Positions 52,692 to 62,404 are shown, counted from the stretch's first letter. The stretch is 64,000 bases of DNA from Streptacidiphilus albus JL83 (GCF_000744705.1 NZ_JQML01000001.1:9806017-9870016); one strand, 5' to 3'. The notes: generated by a model from the letters alone, not told the origin. Program-made: numbers and translations.

Positions 52692-54257
52692 ATGAGGGAA
52701 GCAACCCCCAAATCCCCCGTCATCAGCCTTGTCACCGTGGTCCTCGCGTCACTGCTGCTACCGGTCTCACTGACCGGCGCCTCCGTGGCCATGCCCGGAG
52801 TCGCCGCCGACTTCCACAGCAGCCTCGCCGCCGACCAGTGGATCGTGAACGGCTACGACCTCACCTTCGCCGGCTTCATGCTCGCCTGCGGAGCCTTCGC
52901 CGACCGCTTCGGCCGCCGCCGGATCTTCCTCCTGGGCACCCTGGTCTTCGCCGTGTGCTCACTGATCTCCGCGGCCTCCACCGACATCGCCCTGCTCGAC
53001 GCCTCCCGCGCCGTCGCCGGCCTCGGCGCCGCGGCCGTCCTCACCTCCGGCAGCGCCATCCTGGCCCACACCTTCGACGGCGCCGCTCGCGCCAAGGCGT
53101 TCGCCGTCTTCGGCACCACCGTCGGCGTCGGCATGGCCTTCGGCCCCTTCATCGCCGGATCACTGTCCACCAACCTCGGCTGGCGCTCGGTCTTCCTGCT
53201 GCCCGGCATCGTCGGCCTCGTCGTGGTCGCCCTGGCCACCCTGCTGCCCGAATCCCGCGACCCGCAGGCCAACCGCGTCGACTGGGCCGGCACCATCACC
53301 TTCAGCGGCGCCCTGTCCGCCCTCATCGCCGCCCTGATCGAAGGCTCCCAGCTCGGCTGGGCCTCGGCCTTCGACATCGCCGCCTACATCGCCTTTGCCG
53401 TCCTGCTCACCGCATTCGTCATCGTCGAACGACGCCAGACACGCCCCATGTTCGACTTCGCGCTCTTCCGCCAGCCCCAGTTCGTCTCCCTGTGCGTCGC
53501 CGTCGTCGCCCTGGTCTTCGGCTTCACCCCGCTGCTGGTCTACCTGCCCAGCTACCTCACCGCCGTCAACGGCGAGACCACCATGCACGCCGGCGTCGAC
53601 ATGCTGATGCTCACCGTGCCGACCATCTTCTTCCCGCTCATCGCCGGCTACCTCCTGCGCTGGATCCCGCTGCGCCACCTGGTCACCGCCTCCGTCGGCC
53701 TGACCGCCGCCGGCACCGCCTGGCTCACCGTGCTGCACCCCGGCATCGGCAACTGGGCCGCCCTGGCCCCCTACGCCGTCATCGGCATCGGCATCGGCAC
53801 CTCCTTCGGCGTCATGGACGGCGCCGCCGTCTCCAGCGTCGACCCCTCCCGCGCCGGCATGGCCGCCGGCATGTTCAACACCATGCGCCTGGCCGGCGAA
53901 GCCATCGGCATCGCCGTCGTCGGCTCCCTCCTGGTCAACTTCACCCGCTCCCACCTGGGCCACAGGCTCGACGCCTTCACCGGCCCCTACGGCCACGGCC
54001 CCACCGCCCTGGCCGGCGCCCTGAACCAGGGCCAGCTCGCCGGCCCGGAGTCGACCGTGCCCCAGGGCTCCCGCGCCGCCTTCCACACCATCGCGACCTC
54101 CTCCTACACCGGCGGCCTGCACGACGCCCTGTGGGTCATGGCCGCGTTCTGCGCCGCCGCCACCGTCCTGGTCGCGGCCGTCGGCTCCAAGCAGCCCACC
54201 CCCGCCGCCGCCACCACCCCCGCCACCCGGACCGAACCGGAGAAGGTCGCCGCCTGA
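52692..54257 (+). CDS. DHA2-family MFS drug exporter (14 TM)
   Basis: A 521-residue transporter from ATG 52692 (AAGGA upstream). Features are the first-helix motif ASVAMPGVAADF, QWIVNGYDLTFAGFMLACGA, GAFADRFGRRRIFLLG (motif A) and about 14 hydrophobic segments, with a short Pro/Thr tail. Known: EmrB/QacA-like proton antiporters give self-resistance. Inferred: exports the finished compound; with 45379-46659 the cluster has two exporters. Confidence 0.9.
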   Translation: MREATPKSPVISLVTVVLASLLLPVSLTGASVAMPGVAADFHSSLAADQWIVNGYDLTFAGFMLACGAFADRFGRRRIFLLGTLVFAVCSLISAASTDIALLDASRAVAGLGAAAVLTSGSAILAHTFDGAARAKAFAVFGTTVGVGMAFGPFIAGSLSTNLGWRSVFLLPGIVGLVVVALATLLPESRDPQANRVDWAGTITFSGALSALIAALIEGSQLGWASAFDIAAYIAFAVLLTAFVIVERRQTRPMFDFALFRQPQFVSLCVAVVALVFGFTPLLVYLPSYLTAVNGETTMHAGVDMLMLTVPTIFFPLIAGYLLRWIPLRHLVTASVGLTAAGTAWLTVLHPGIGNWAALAPYAVIGIGIGTSFGVMDGAAVSSVDPSRAGMAAGMFNTMRLAGEAIGIAVVGSLLVNFTRSHLGHRLDAFTGPYGHGPTALAGALNQGQLAGPESTVPQGSRAAFHTIATSSYTGGLHDALWVMAAFCAAATVLVAAVGSKQPTPAAATTPATRTEPEKVAA

Positions 54258-54265
54258 CCCCCCAC

Positions 54266-54348
54266 CCCACGGCACCCACCCCACCCCCGACGAACACCCC
54301 CCGGCGAACACCCCCCGGCGAACACCCCACCCCCGACGAACACAAGGG
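54266..54348. repeat. Short tandem repeats before the SnoaL-like gene
   Basis: CCCCCGGCGAACACC and related units repeat about four times in the 98-bp gap. The last unit, ACACAAGGGCATCCCC, supplies a weak ribosome site. Confidence 0.8.
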
Positions 54349-54355
54349 CATCCCC

Positions 54356-54814
54356 ATGACCGAACTGACCGCCGACCGCGTCAAGCGCGCCTTCGCCGCC
54401 CTCGGCTCCGGCGACCGCGCCGCGATCCTCGAGTACTGGCACGAAGACGTCCGCTTCGAGATCCCGGGCAACCACCCCCACGCCGGCTGGTACGAGGGCA
54501 TCGACAGCTTCCTCGGCTTCCTCAAGACCCTCGGCGAACTCTCCGGCGGCACCTACGTTGCCGAGAACATCACCGTCCTGGCCAACGCCGAGGAGGGCTA
54601 CTCCGTCGACGTCAACACCAACCACGCCCTGCGCGCCGACGCCCCCCCGGACAGCACCTCCCCCTACCACCTCCTGGACGTGACCGCCCTGCACCTGCTC
54701 CGCTGGCGCGACGGACGCATCGTCGAGGGCCGCGGCGTCATCCTCGGCGACGGCGGCTCCACCTCCGCCCTGTGGTGGTCCCCGCTCAACCCCGACGGCA
54801 GCCGCAGCACCTGA
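54356..54814 (+). CDS. SnoaL-like (NTF2-fold) protein
   Basis: 152 residues from ATG 54356. The pattern VKRAFAALGSGDRAAILEYW, FEIPGNHPHAGWYEGIDSFL and LHLLRWRDGRIVEGRG is typical of SnoaL/ketosteroid isomerase folds. Known: members act as cyclases, hydroxylases or isomerases in polyketide clusters, or have no catalysis. Co-transcribed with the exporter and closed by a strong hairpin. Function here not assignable; cyclisation or isomerisation is plausible. Confidence 0.8.
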   Translation: MTELTADRVKRAFAALGSGDRAAILEYWHEDVRFEIPGNHPHAGWYEGIDSFLGFLKTLGELSGGTYVAENITVLANAEEGYSVDVNTNHALRADAPPDSTSPYHLLDVTALHLLRWRDGRIVEGRGVILGDGGSTSALWWSPLNPDGSRST

Positions 54815-54826
54815 CGGACCGCCACC

Positions 54827-54875
54827 GACGGCCTGCGATCCGACCGCTGCCCCCCCGGTCGGATCGCAGGCCGTC
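54827..54875 (+). terminator. Strong hairpin after the SnoaL-like gene
   Basis: A perfect 19-20-bp stem (GACGGCCTGCGATCCGACC with its complement) and a C-rich loop of about 10 nt, 12 bp after the stop codon. It probably marks the right end of the core cluster transcripts. Confidence 0.9.
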
Positions 54876-55025
54876 CTGCCGAACCGGAGCCGGCCGCAGC
54901 CACGCGCAACCCGGCGACGCGCCCAGGACCTCCACGGGGACGGCACGCGAACCGGCTCGGGCACGCAGCAGCCGCACCGCCGCGGCCTCCCGCCGGTCAC
55001 CAGTACCCCCTCCGGAAGGAGCCCC

Positions 55026-55679
55026 GTGCCAGCGCCCGCCCACCACCGGCCCGGACCGCCCGACGCCGCGCGCCCCCAGGGACTGATCGTCGACTTCGCC
55101 GGCGTACTGACAACCTCGATGCAGGCCAACGGAGCAGCGTTCGAACAGGCCGAAGGACTGGTCGAGGGCGCTCTGGGGCGCGCCCTGCGGGAGGCGGCCG
55201 CCGGCCGCCGGGCGTACGCCGCCCTGGAAGAAGGCCGGGCGACCCAGCAGCAGTGGAACACGGTGGTCGGCGGTCTGCTCGGCATCGATCCGCACAACCT
55301 CATGGGCCGTCTGCTGAGCCGGCTGCGCGCGGAGGAGACGGTACTGGCCGCCGTCCGGCGGGCCCGCACGGCCGGCACGCGCACCGCACTGCTCTCGAAC
55401 TCCTTCGGCGCGGGCGCCGAGGACGTCTACGAGCGCCTCGGAGCACTTGAGCCCTTCGACGTGGTGGTGCTCTCCGAACGCGAAGGCATCCGCAAACCCG
55501 CACCGGAGATATACCGCCGCACGCTGCACAGACTCTCCCTGCCCGCACCGGCATGCGTCTTCGTCGACGACACGCTGCACAACCTGCAGCCCGCCCGCGC
55601 CCTGGGGATCCGTACGGTCCACCACACCCACCCGGCGGACACCGTGCGGCAGCTGGAGCAGCTGTTCGACTCCACGTGA
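55026..55679 (+). CDS. HAD-superfamily hydrolase, related to the one in the AfsA-like operon
   Basis: A 217-residue HAD IA protein from GTG 55026, behind GGAAGGAG. Motif I is LIVDFAGVLTT, motif II LLSNSFG, motif III GIRKPAPEIY and motif IV VFVDDTLHN. It shares the DFxGVLT form of motif I with 17602-18291. Known: phosphatase or dehalogenase fold. Inferred: phosphatase; placement just past the cluster terminator leaves its membership open. Confidence 0.8.
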   Translation: MPAPAHHRPGPPDAARPQGLIVDFAGVLTTSMQANGAAFEQAEGLVEGALGRALREAAAGRRAYAALEEGRATQQQWNTVVGGLLGIDPHNLMGRLLSRLRAEETVLAAVRRARTAGTRTALLSNSFGAGAEDVYERLGALEPFDVVVLSEREGIRKPAPEIYRRTLHRLSLPAPACVFVDDTLHNLQPARALGIRTVHHTHPADTVRQLEQLFDST

Positions 55680-56271
55680 GGCTCCTGCGAAGGGATCGGC
55701 TCGGTCGCGGGGACCGCGCCGATGCCCTCCACACCGACCTCGCCCGTCTCCCGGCGCAACCCGCCCGCCCGGCGCCTTCTCCGCGACGGACCGCACCGCC
55801 CGCCACCCGCGCACCGCAGAACCCCTGCCCACAAGCTGACCCGCCTGCCCGGAACCGCAATCCTCCGGGAGGCGGGGGCGCTGCTGTCGGCCTGATGCGC
55901 CGGCCACTCCTGCACGGCCCACCCACCGCCGTCCCGTGCGAAGTGGCCGCAGCCAGGTTCGCCGGCGTGTGGCACGAACTGCGCGAGAACAAAGGCGGCA
56001 CGGTCGAGCTCAACCTCGACCTACAGACCCTCACCTACCTTCACCCCTGAGCGCCGGTGGACCGACAGACGCACACCCGCGGCAGGGGAGTGGCCCACGA
56101 CTCGGTCGCCAACCAAGGAACGACGTACACGGCGGGGGCGGCTGGTGCGCTCCGCGGGGCCTGAAGGACTGCGGAGCAGGCTGCCTGGGCGGTCGGGGGC
56201 GAGGGTGCTTCCGGGGTCGGGGGGCGGTACCTCCTGGCCGGACGGTTCGACACGTGTGCGACCATTCCCGC
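55680..56271. other. 590-bp stretch without a supported gene
   Basis: A plus-strand frame ends at 56050 with a tail (ELRENKGGTVELNLDLQTLT) that looks coding but that I cannot place. It may be the remnant of a lost gene. No start or ribosome site was identified. The rest has no coding signal. Confidence 0.4.
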
Positions 56272-57252
56272 GTGACCAGCCCGAACGCCTCCGCCGTCGC
56301 GATTCGTACGATCCTGCTCGACGGCACCCCACACGGGATCAGGATCGTGGATCGCCTCGACTGGACCGGTACCTGTCTGGTGTTCGGCCGGGCGGACTAT
56401 CCGCGCGCGAAGGCTCGCCCGGAGCTGTCCCGGACCGGCTTCTACCTGCTGGTCGGCCCGGATCCGTCCAAGCCCGACCGGATACGCATGTACATAGGCC
56501 AGGGCGAACAGGTTCGGGCGCGCTTGGACGAGCACTTGCGCAAGAAGGAGTTCTGGACCGCCGCGTACGTGATCACGGCGAAGGACGACTCCCTGGATCG
56601 GGCCCACGCGGCCCATCTGGAGGCCCGCTTGGTAGCGCGGGCCCGGGAGACGGAACTCGCGGTGCTGGACAACGGCAATGCGCCCGCGTTGACGAGTCTG
56701 GGGGAGTGGGGGGACATCGCGATGGCGGGCTTCCTGGACGAGGCGCTGACGATGCTCGGGTTGCTTGGAGTTTCCTATTTCGACCAGTTCGCCGCCGACC
56801 CGGCCCAGGAGTCCGCGCCGGCTCGGTTCGAGACCTACTACCTGAAGTCTGGTGAACTGGTCGACTGCAAGGGGCGTGAGGACGCTGACGGGTTCCTCGT
56901 CTTCGCCGGATCCTTTGCCCGTCGATCGTGCAGAAAGATGATCGACAGCTACGGGGCCCTGCGTGAGCAGCTCATCGAGGATGAGATCTTGGTGGAGCAC
57001 GACGCCGGCCGTTTGCGACTCAAACGCTCCCACCGCTTCAAGAGCCCGTCGGCGGCCGCCTCCGTCATGGTCGCCGGCAGCCGCAACGGCCTGACCGCGT
57101 GGAAGGACGAGGACGGCAGCACCCTGAAGGTGAACCAGGAGAAGCGGGCCGCGGCCGCCGGCGCGGACGTGCTCGTCCCGGCCGGTCCGGCCACCAGCGT
57201 TTGTGGGGCCTCGGGCCTGGCGGCACCTGCGTCCGAGGTCCAGGAGCAGTAG
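56272..57252 (+). CDS. GIY-YIG-like nuclease with DUF4357
   Basis: A 326-residue protein from GTG 56272. The central GFYLLVG ... RMYIGQGEQVRARLDEH matches the GIY-YIG core (Phe in place of Ile), and WTAAYVITAKDDSLDRAHAAHLEARL continues that domain. The C-terminal GLTAWKDEDGSTLK and nearby residues fit DUF4357. Known: such proteins occur among restriction and mobile-element genes as nucleases of unknown target. Lower GC and different codon use from the cluster suggest a separate origin. Confidence 0.75.
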   Translation: MTSPNASAVAIRTILLDGTPHGIRIVDRLDWTGTCLVFGRADYPRAKARPELSRTGFYLLVGPDPSKPDRIRMYIGQGEQVRARLDEHLRKKEFWTAAYVITAKDDSLDRAHAAHLEARLVARARETELAVLDNGNAPALTSLGEWGDIAMAGFLDEALTMLGLLGVSYFDQFAADPAQESAPARFETYYLKSGELVDCKGREDADGFLVFAGSFARRSCRKMIDSYGALREQLIEDEILVEHDAGRLRLKRSHRFKSPSAAASVMVAGSRNGLTAWKDEDGSTLKVNQEKRAAAAGADVLVPAGPATSVCGASGLAAPASEVQEQ

Positions 57253-57377
57253 GCGGGCATCGTGTGCCGTGTTGTGAGTCCCGTACTGGTGGGCAGCCGG
57301 GCGCGCTGTCCGACGACGTAACTGCGCCCTGCGAGCCTGTGATGTTGCGTCAGAACGTTGGGGGATATTCGGCCGAT

Positions 57378-57659
57378 GGACGCAACACCGACTTGTTGGA
57401 TCGATAGTAGGTGGTCGTTGAGGGCGGCGGGAGTCTTCCAGCCGAGGCTCTTGCGTGGTCGGTTGTTGAGCGTGGCAGCAACGGTCTCGACCTCCTCCGC
57501 TGTCCATCGGGACAGGTCAGTGGCCTTCGGGAAGTACCGGCGAAGGAGGCCGTTCGTGTTCTCGTTGGTGCCTCGCTGCCACGGGCTGTGCGGGTCGGCG
57601 AAGCAGACCGGAACGCCGGTCTCGATCGTGAACCGGACATGTGCCGACAGCTCCTTGCC
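57378..57659 (-). pseudogene. IS30-family transposase remnant
   Basis: About 94 residues of the C-terminal catalytic region remain: KELSAHVRFTIETGVPV, DPHSPWQRGTNENTNGLLRR, LNNRPRKSLGWKTPA. The last catalytic Glu is present, but the N-terminal two thirds, a start and a proper stop are missing. No inverted repeats were found. Confidence 0.85.
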
Positions 57660-58288
57660 GCAGTACCCCTGCACCGGCCGCTGACGCAGCTACCCGCGAC
57701 GGGCCCCGGGGCGCAGCGCCATCGCTTCGGGCAGCGGCCGCATCGGTCTGCCCCCGTCCAGCCGCGTCACCGGCCGGACGTTCAAGCCCGCTCTTTACGC
57801 GTATGGCTGCTGGCGCCTGGACCTGGACCCCGCCCCGGCTCTGTGGGTCGGCGGCCTCGAACGCGGTGCCTGCGACCGAGGACCGGCCTGGAAGGCGCTG
57901 GCGCCCACGTCGACCGGCCTTTCTACGTCGATCTCCCGTCTGGCTGTGCCGGAAGCCGCACGGCGGACTCCACCGCGGTCCATTTCGATACTGGACCGGT
58001 AGCGAGCCACGGCCGTTCGAGAAGAAGGCGAACGTGCCGTCAGCGCCCGCTGTGTGACGAGCGTCACAACTGCCTTGCCATGTCCATGGTTGCCCTGATT
58101 TTCCCGCCTCAAAGCTGGCAGTTCGGACATGACCCAAAAGATCGATCTGAGGAGGAATTGAGGTTGATTTGCACTCCGACAGAAAATCGTGGCGCGCGTG
58201 GGAAACCCCTGACTATGGTTTCGGCACGGCAGTGAACCGAACTGTTCGGGAATGCATCGTTCCGGTGCAACCATTTCCATGGGGAAAA
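57660..58288. other. 630-bp stretch, no supported gene
   Basis: Open frames on both strands lack domains. Base composition falls toward the right end (AT-rich around 58120-58290), where the promoter of the secreted-protein gene probably lies. Further IS debris is possible but unproven. Confidence 0.45.
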
Positions 58289-58861
58289 ATGAGCCCGTCA
58301 CTCGTGTCAATACGCGCGGTCAAAGCAGGAGCAGTCGCGGGAGCGGTGCTCTGCGCGCTCCTGGGATCCGTCGGCCCGGCGTCCGCCGCGACGGTCCACC
58401 ACTCCTCGGTCACCCCGAAGGGGGCCTGCAACGGCGACCCCGGCCCCTTCGCCGACGTCCTGGACAACCTGGGGACCGTGTACCACGTCGTCTCGGGGCC
58501 GAACGTCGACGACAACGGCACAGGCAGCAACGCGACCGACAGCTTCAGCAACACCTTCAGCGGTACCGTCAGCGCCACGATCAGCGCCAGCCTGGAGGCG
58601 AAGGAGGGCGTCGTCCTGGAGGACGTCAAGGCCACCCTGGGAGTCAGTGCGACCGTCTCGGCAACCATCAGCGGATCGCACACCATCACCTACACGATTG
58701 CCCCGCACACGGCGCTCCACGCCGAGTACGCTGAGGACCAGATTTCCACCGAGGACAAGACGTACCTCATGAATGACAACTGCGCCGAGTACGACATCGT
58801 GGACGGGTACAGCTCCTTCGACGAAGGAAACGGCTGGCACACCTGGTCGACCGCCTACTGA
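58289..58861 (+). CDS. Secreted protein of unknown function
   Basis: 190 residues from ATG 58289, with GGGGA upstream. A clear Sec signal peptide (SIRAVKAGAVAGAVLCALLG ... GPASA|AT) is followed by a mature protein of about 158 residues rich in Ser, Thr, Asp and Ala, with repeating beta-like segments (FSGTVSATISASLEAKEGVV, LGVSATVSATISGSHTITYT) and two Cys. I do not recognise a family. The next gene starts 2 bp after the stop, so the two are expressed together. Confidence 0.75.
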   Translation: MSPSLVSIRAVKAGAVAGAVLCALLGSVGPASAATVHHSSVTPKGACNGDPGPFADVLDNLGTVYHVVSGPNVDDNGTGSNATDSFSNTFSGTVSATISASLEAKEGVVLEDVKATLGVSATVSATISGSHTITYTIAPHTALHAEYAEDQISTEDKTYLMNDNCAEYDIVDGYSSFDEGNGWHTWSTAY

Positions 58862-58862
58862 A

Positions 58863-59312
58863 ATGAGAAACGTGTCCCGGAGAATCATGCGCCCAGGCGG
58901 AGCCGTTCTCACGATGGCGGTCCTTGCCCTGACGGCCGCGGGCTGCACGACTCAGACGCCCGCGAAACCGGCGCCGAAGCCGTCGAGCACCGAGGCGCTC
59001 CCGGCCCTCTCGTCGCTCCCCGCCGGACAGGTTCTCCTGGCCGAGCCGGACGGTGCGGCCTCGGCCGCCTTCACCACCCCGGCCCTGGCATCCAGAGCCA
59101 TCGCCCTGCAGTTCACCTGCCTGGGACAGGGCCCGGTCGGTGTCCGGGTCTACCAGGGCGGAGCGAAACCCATCTACCAGGTCAGCGACGGGACGTGTGA
59201 CAGGACCGTCCAGAAGATCGACTTCACCGCGACAGCGGCTGCCACCCCGCTCAAGGTCGACGTGACAGTGGGCCGCAGCAGCACCTACGCACTGCTCGTG
59301 TCACAAGGCTGA
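58863..59312 (+). CDS. Lipoprotein of unknown function
   Basis: 149 residues from ATG 58863. The signal peptide ends in a lipobox (LALTAAGC), so Cys is lipidated, followed by a Pro/Ala/Lys-rich tether. The small mature domain has two further Cys (FTCLGQG, DGTCDR) that could form a disulfide. No known family recognised. Two bp after the secreted-protein gene and followed by a hairpin. Inferred: the pair acts together at the cell surface. Confidence 0.8.
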   Translation: MRNVSRRIMRPGGAVLTMAVLALTAAGCTTQTPAKPAPKPSSTEALPALSSLPAGQVLLAEPDGAASAAFTTPALASRAIALQFTCLGQGPVGVRVYQGGAKPIYQVSDGTCDRTVQKIDFTATAAATPLKVDVTVGRSSTYALLVSQG

Positions 59313-59323
59313 AGACAACAGCC

Positions 59324-59356
59324 GGCCCCGGCAGCACGCGCCAAGCTGCCGGGGCC
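59324..59356 (+). terminator. Hairpin after the lipoprotein gene
   Basis: A perfect 12-bp stem GGCCCCGGCAGC/GCTGCCGGGGCC with a 9-nt loop, 12 bp after the stop codon. Confidence 0.8.
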
Positions 59357-59577
59357 TCGGCGCGCCCACGGTCGTGCAGTCTGTCAGGGAGCCGGGCGCG
59401 TCGCCCCGGACGGACTGGCAAGTGGCAATCAGCCTCCGCGTTTCAGCTGAGGTCGGCTGAGCTGCGCTGGTTGTCGCGGGAGTGGTGTTCGGGCGGGTGG
59501 GCATGCTTGGGTTCCGGCGCGTGGCCGGGTGCTCCTGGGTTCCTTGGGTGGTGGGCGGGCAGGGGCGACTTCGCCGG

Positions 59578-59921
59578 TCAGGTCGCGGGTCGGGGCAGCG
59601 CCGCGAGGCGCGTGAACGCGCTGGTCAGTTCGTGGCGCCAGGGCCAGGTGCCGGCGATCCGCAGGTGGACACGGCGGGCTCCGCGGGTGATCCGGGCGGC
59701 GGCGTGCAGAAGCCGGTAGCGCAGTCGTTTCGGTTCAGCGGTGGCCAACTCGCCGTCCACCAGCAGGGTCTGGGTCCACGCGATCAGGTCGATCGCAGTC
59801 AGGGACAGCTCCAACCAGGCGGCGTTGATCGCGAAGTGGCGGGAGGGGAATCGTCCGAAGCCGGTTTGCTTGCTGCAGCGGATGCGGTCCTCGACGCGGG
59901 CGTGGGCGCGGTGTGTATCTT
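59578..59921 (-). pseudogene. IS1380-family transposase C-terminal remnant
   Basis: About 114 residues match the end of IS1380-type transposases (HARVEDRIRCSKQTGFGRFP, FAINAAWLELSLTAIDLIAW, ATAEPKRLRYRLLHAAARIT, WPWRHELTSAFTRLAALPRP), with the natural stop at 59578. The N-terminal three quarters are absent. Confidence 0.85.
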
Positions 59922-60320
59922 CCTCAGCCGGCTCGGACGCGTGCTCGGACGGCCGGTGCTGATGACCGCGGATGGCATCGGCGACTGGGGGCATTCAGTG
60001 CTCGGGTTCGACCCGGCGGTCGATCGCGTCGTCCTGGTGGCGGATCCAGCGCTTCCCGACGAGGTCGGATATCCGCGCGCGGCCGGTGTCCACGGGGGTC
60101 GACTCGGTGCGGAGCAAAGCCCCGGGCTGCTGGACGCGGTCGGTTGGCAGCCGGGGCAGCCTGCGGTGCACAGCGGCCTGGTCACCGGCCCGGGCAACCC
60201 GGGACAGCGGCTCCCCTGCGCGGGGATCCTTGGGACCGGTACCGACCGGCTGTCACCCGGGCCCGGGCCCAACAGCGGGGTCGGCTGATCGGCACTGGTG
60301 CGGGCCGTGGCAGGCTGCAC
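59922..60320. other. 400-bp stretch with uncertain plus-strand reading
   Basis: A plus-strand frame contains LMTADGIGDWGHSVLGFDPAVDR-like text up to a stop at 60288, but it runs through the IS1380 remnant and lacks a start. I do not call a gene. Confidence 0.35.
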
Positions 60321-61007
60321 CTACACCGGATAGTCGATCTGGGCGATGTCCTCTGCGAGGTCCTCGAGCCGAACCATCGGGTTCAGCGCCGAGACCACCT
60401 CCGGCGTCAGCGGCTGGAGGTCGTAGACGTGCCGGACCGCTCCCAGCGCCGGCAGCAATTCGTAGTACTCCTCGGCAAACTGCACGTAGGCCTCGGCACT
60501 GCCCGCCAGCAGGAGCCCGAACAGCCCTTCGGCGCCGTCGGCGTCGTCCTCGAACTGGTCAGGGATCTGCACATCGCCGCACCTCCACGCCGAGTCGGCA
60601 CGCTCGCGCCACAGGCATGCAGTGGCCCGCTGGACACCGCAGTCGTCGAGGAAGGCCGGCTCTCCCTCGAACTTCCGGAAGACGTCCGGCAGGGAGTCGA
60701 ACAGCCCCGGCCACGGCGCCGGAGGCGACACGCGGTACGCGGTGATCGGCGACTCGTGATAGGTCGCCTGGGCATACACCCCGGCCTCGCAGAAGACGAC
60801 TGCGTAGTCGTCACCGCATCCGTCCCGCATCGAGGCCAGCTGCTCGGAGGGCCCCCACGTCGCGTCGTAGGAGTAGTAACGCAACTCCCACTCCGGGCTC
60901 AGGACAGCATCCAACATCGCCATCGCCTTCGAACGAGCCCGTACGGCCTCCGGCTCTGGCAGTTGCGCGATCACACCATAGACAGTCACGAGGCCATACA
61001 AGCGCAC
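60321..61007 (-). CDS. Hypothetical protein
   Basis: 228 residues if started at GTG 61007. Acidic and soluble, with clear protein-like composition (LSPEWELRYYSYDATWGPSE, DDYAVVFCEAGVYAQATYHE, AEAYVQFAEEYYELLPAL). No signal peptide, membrane segment or known domain recognised. A GGAGG lies about 12 nt upstream of the GTG, so the exact start is uncertain. It lies among IS remnants, which suggests accessory DNA. Confidence 0.6.
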   Translation of the reverse strand: MRLYGLVTVYGVIAQLPEPEAVRARSKAMAMLDAVLSPEWELRYYSYDATWGPSEQLASMRDGCGDDYAVVFCEAGVYAQATYHESPITAYRVSPPAPWPGLFDSLPDVFRKFEGEPAFLDDCGVQRATACLWRERADSAWRCGDVQIPDQFEDDADGAEGLFGLLLAGSAEAYVQFAEEYYELLPALGAVRHVYDLQPLTPEVVSALNPMVRLEDLAEDIAQIDYPV

Positions 61008-61205
61008 GGCACCGACACCGCCTCCGCCGGCCTGGGCCTCGACCGGGAACCCCGGCGTCGGGTCTGGTGACTGCGCTGGTTACTCGTCCGGTGACACCGC
61101 ACGCCGTGCCGGCGGTGTCACAGCATGTTCAGGGGGCGCGTATTCGCCGTAGCTGTCGGCCGATCGCCACCCTGAAGTTCCCCCCTGATCTTGGACAGCG
61201 TGTGC

Positions 61206-62108
61206 TTACGCTGCGGGGGTGAAGTCTTGGCGCAACCTGGCTCGGGTTTCGAGTGGGGTGATGTACCCGAACTCGGGGTGTTTGCGGAGCCTGGTGCGGT
61301 TGTACTCGACCTCGATGAAGCGGAAGACGTCGGCGCGGGCTGCCTCGTGACTGTCCCAGACAGTGGTGCCGATCTCCGCCTTCAGCAGTCCGAAGAAGCT
61401 CTCGGCTGCGGCGTTATCGTAGCATATACCGGTTCGTCCCATGCTCTGCCTCAGGCCCAACTTCCTTATCACTGAACGGAATTCGCCGCTTGTGTACTCG
61501 CTGCCGCGGTCGGAGTGCATGATGCAGCCGGGCTGCAACTGGCCGCGACCGGCAGCCATGCGCAGGGCGTCGGTGACCAGCTCGGCGCGGTGGTGTTCGG
61601 CCATCGCGTACCCGATCACCTCGCGTGTGGCCAGGTCGATGACGGTCGCCAGGTACCACCAGCCCTCGATGGTCGGCAGATAGGTGATGTCACCGACGAG
61701 CTTCGTTCCGGGCCGGCCGGCAGTGAAGTCACGGCCGACCAGGTCGGGGGCCGGGGCGGCTTTGGTGTCCTGCTGGGTCAGGTGGCGGCGCCTGCGGCGG
61801 GTGATGCCGCGGATGTCGCGCTCACGCATGAGCCTCTCGACCTTCTTCCGGTTGATCCCGCGCCCTGCCCTGCGCAGCGCGGCATGCACGCGCGGAACAC
61901 CGTACGCACCGCGCGACCCGGCGTGGATCACGCGGATCTCGTCGACCAGGTCGTCCTCGGCACGCTGCCGCTCGGCTGCCGCCGGCCGTGCGGCCAGCCA
62001 TGCATAGTAGGTGGAGCGGTTGATCCCCATCACCCGGCACAGCCGGGCGACGCTGTAGCCCTCGGGCCGGTCCTCGGAAGCCTTCTCCGCGTCGATGAAG
62101 CGGCACAC
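61206..62108 (-). CDS. IS3-family transposase OrfB (DDE integrase)
   Basis: 300 residues from GTG 62108. The HTH_21-like N-terminus (YGVPRVHAALRRAGRGINRK) precedes an rve integrase core with all three catalytic acids: Asp in LVGDITYLPT, Asp in IMHSDRGSEYTS and Glu in YDNAAAESFFGLLKAEIG. Full length. In this family OrfB is often made as an OrfAB fusion by frameshifting; here the two genes are 5 bp apart, so separate initiation is also possible. Confidence 0.95.
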   Translation of the reverse strand: MCRFIDAEKASEDRPEGYSVARLCRVMGINRSTYYAWLAARPAAAERQRAEDDLVDEIRVIHAGSRGAYGVPRVHAALRRAGRGINRKKVERLMRERDIRGITRRRRRHLTQQDTKAAPAPDLVGRDFTAGRPGTKLVGDITYLPTIEGWWYLATVIDLATREVIGYAMAEHHRAELVTDALRMAAGRGQLQPGCIMHSDRGSEYTSGEFRSVIRKLGLRQSMGRTGICYDNAAAESFFGLLKAEIGTTVWDSHEAARADVFRFIEVEYNRTRLRKHPEFGYITPLETRARLRQDFTPAA

Positions 62109-62113
62109 AGTGC

Positions 62114-62404
62114 CTACTTCATCGACTCCTTCGCGAAGAAGGCGAGGCCTTTTTTCAAGATCTCGATCGTCTGCTGCTGTTCCCGGTCCTTACGCCGCAG
62201 CCGAACCAGTTCCTCACGCTCGGCACTGGTCAGCGCACCGGCGGGCCCCTCGCCCCGGTCGGCCTTCGCCTGCCTGACCCAGCCGCGAAGCCCCTCCGGG
62301 CTCACGCCGAGTTCCCGGGCGATCTCGGTGACGTTCCGATGCGGCGAGGACCGAACGAGCGCGATCGCGTCCCGCCTGAACTCCGCCGTATACCGCTTGC
62401 TCAT
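62114..62404 (-). CDS. IS3-family transposase OrfA (helix-turn-helix)
   Basis: 96 residues from ATG 62404. The N-terminal HTH_Tnp_1 domain is KRYTAEFRRDAIALVRSS ... IARELGVSPEGLRGWV, and a C-terminal leucine-zipper coiled coil (LRRKDREQQQTIEILKKGLA) follows. Known: binds the IS ends and multimerises. Confidence 0.9.
   Translation of the reverse strand: MSKRYTAEFRRDAIALVRSSPHRNVTEIARELGVSPEGLRGWVRQAKADRGEGPAGALTSAEREELVRLRRKDREQQQTIEILKKGLAFFAKESMK

Noticed and set aside
59482-60288. Plus-strand frame with protein-like text near its end
   Set aside because: It runs antisense through the IS1380 remnant and has no convincing start.
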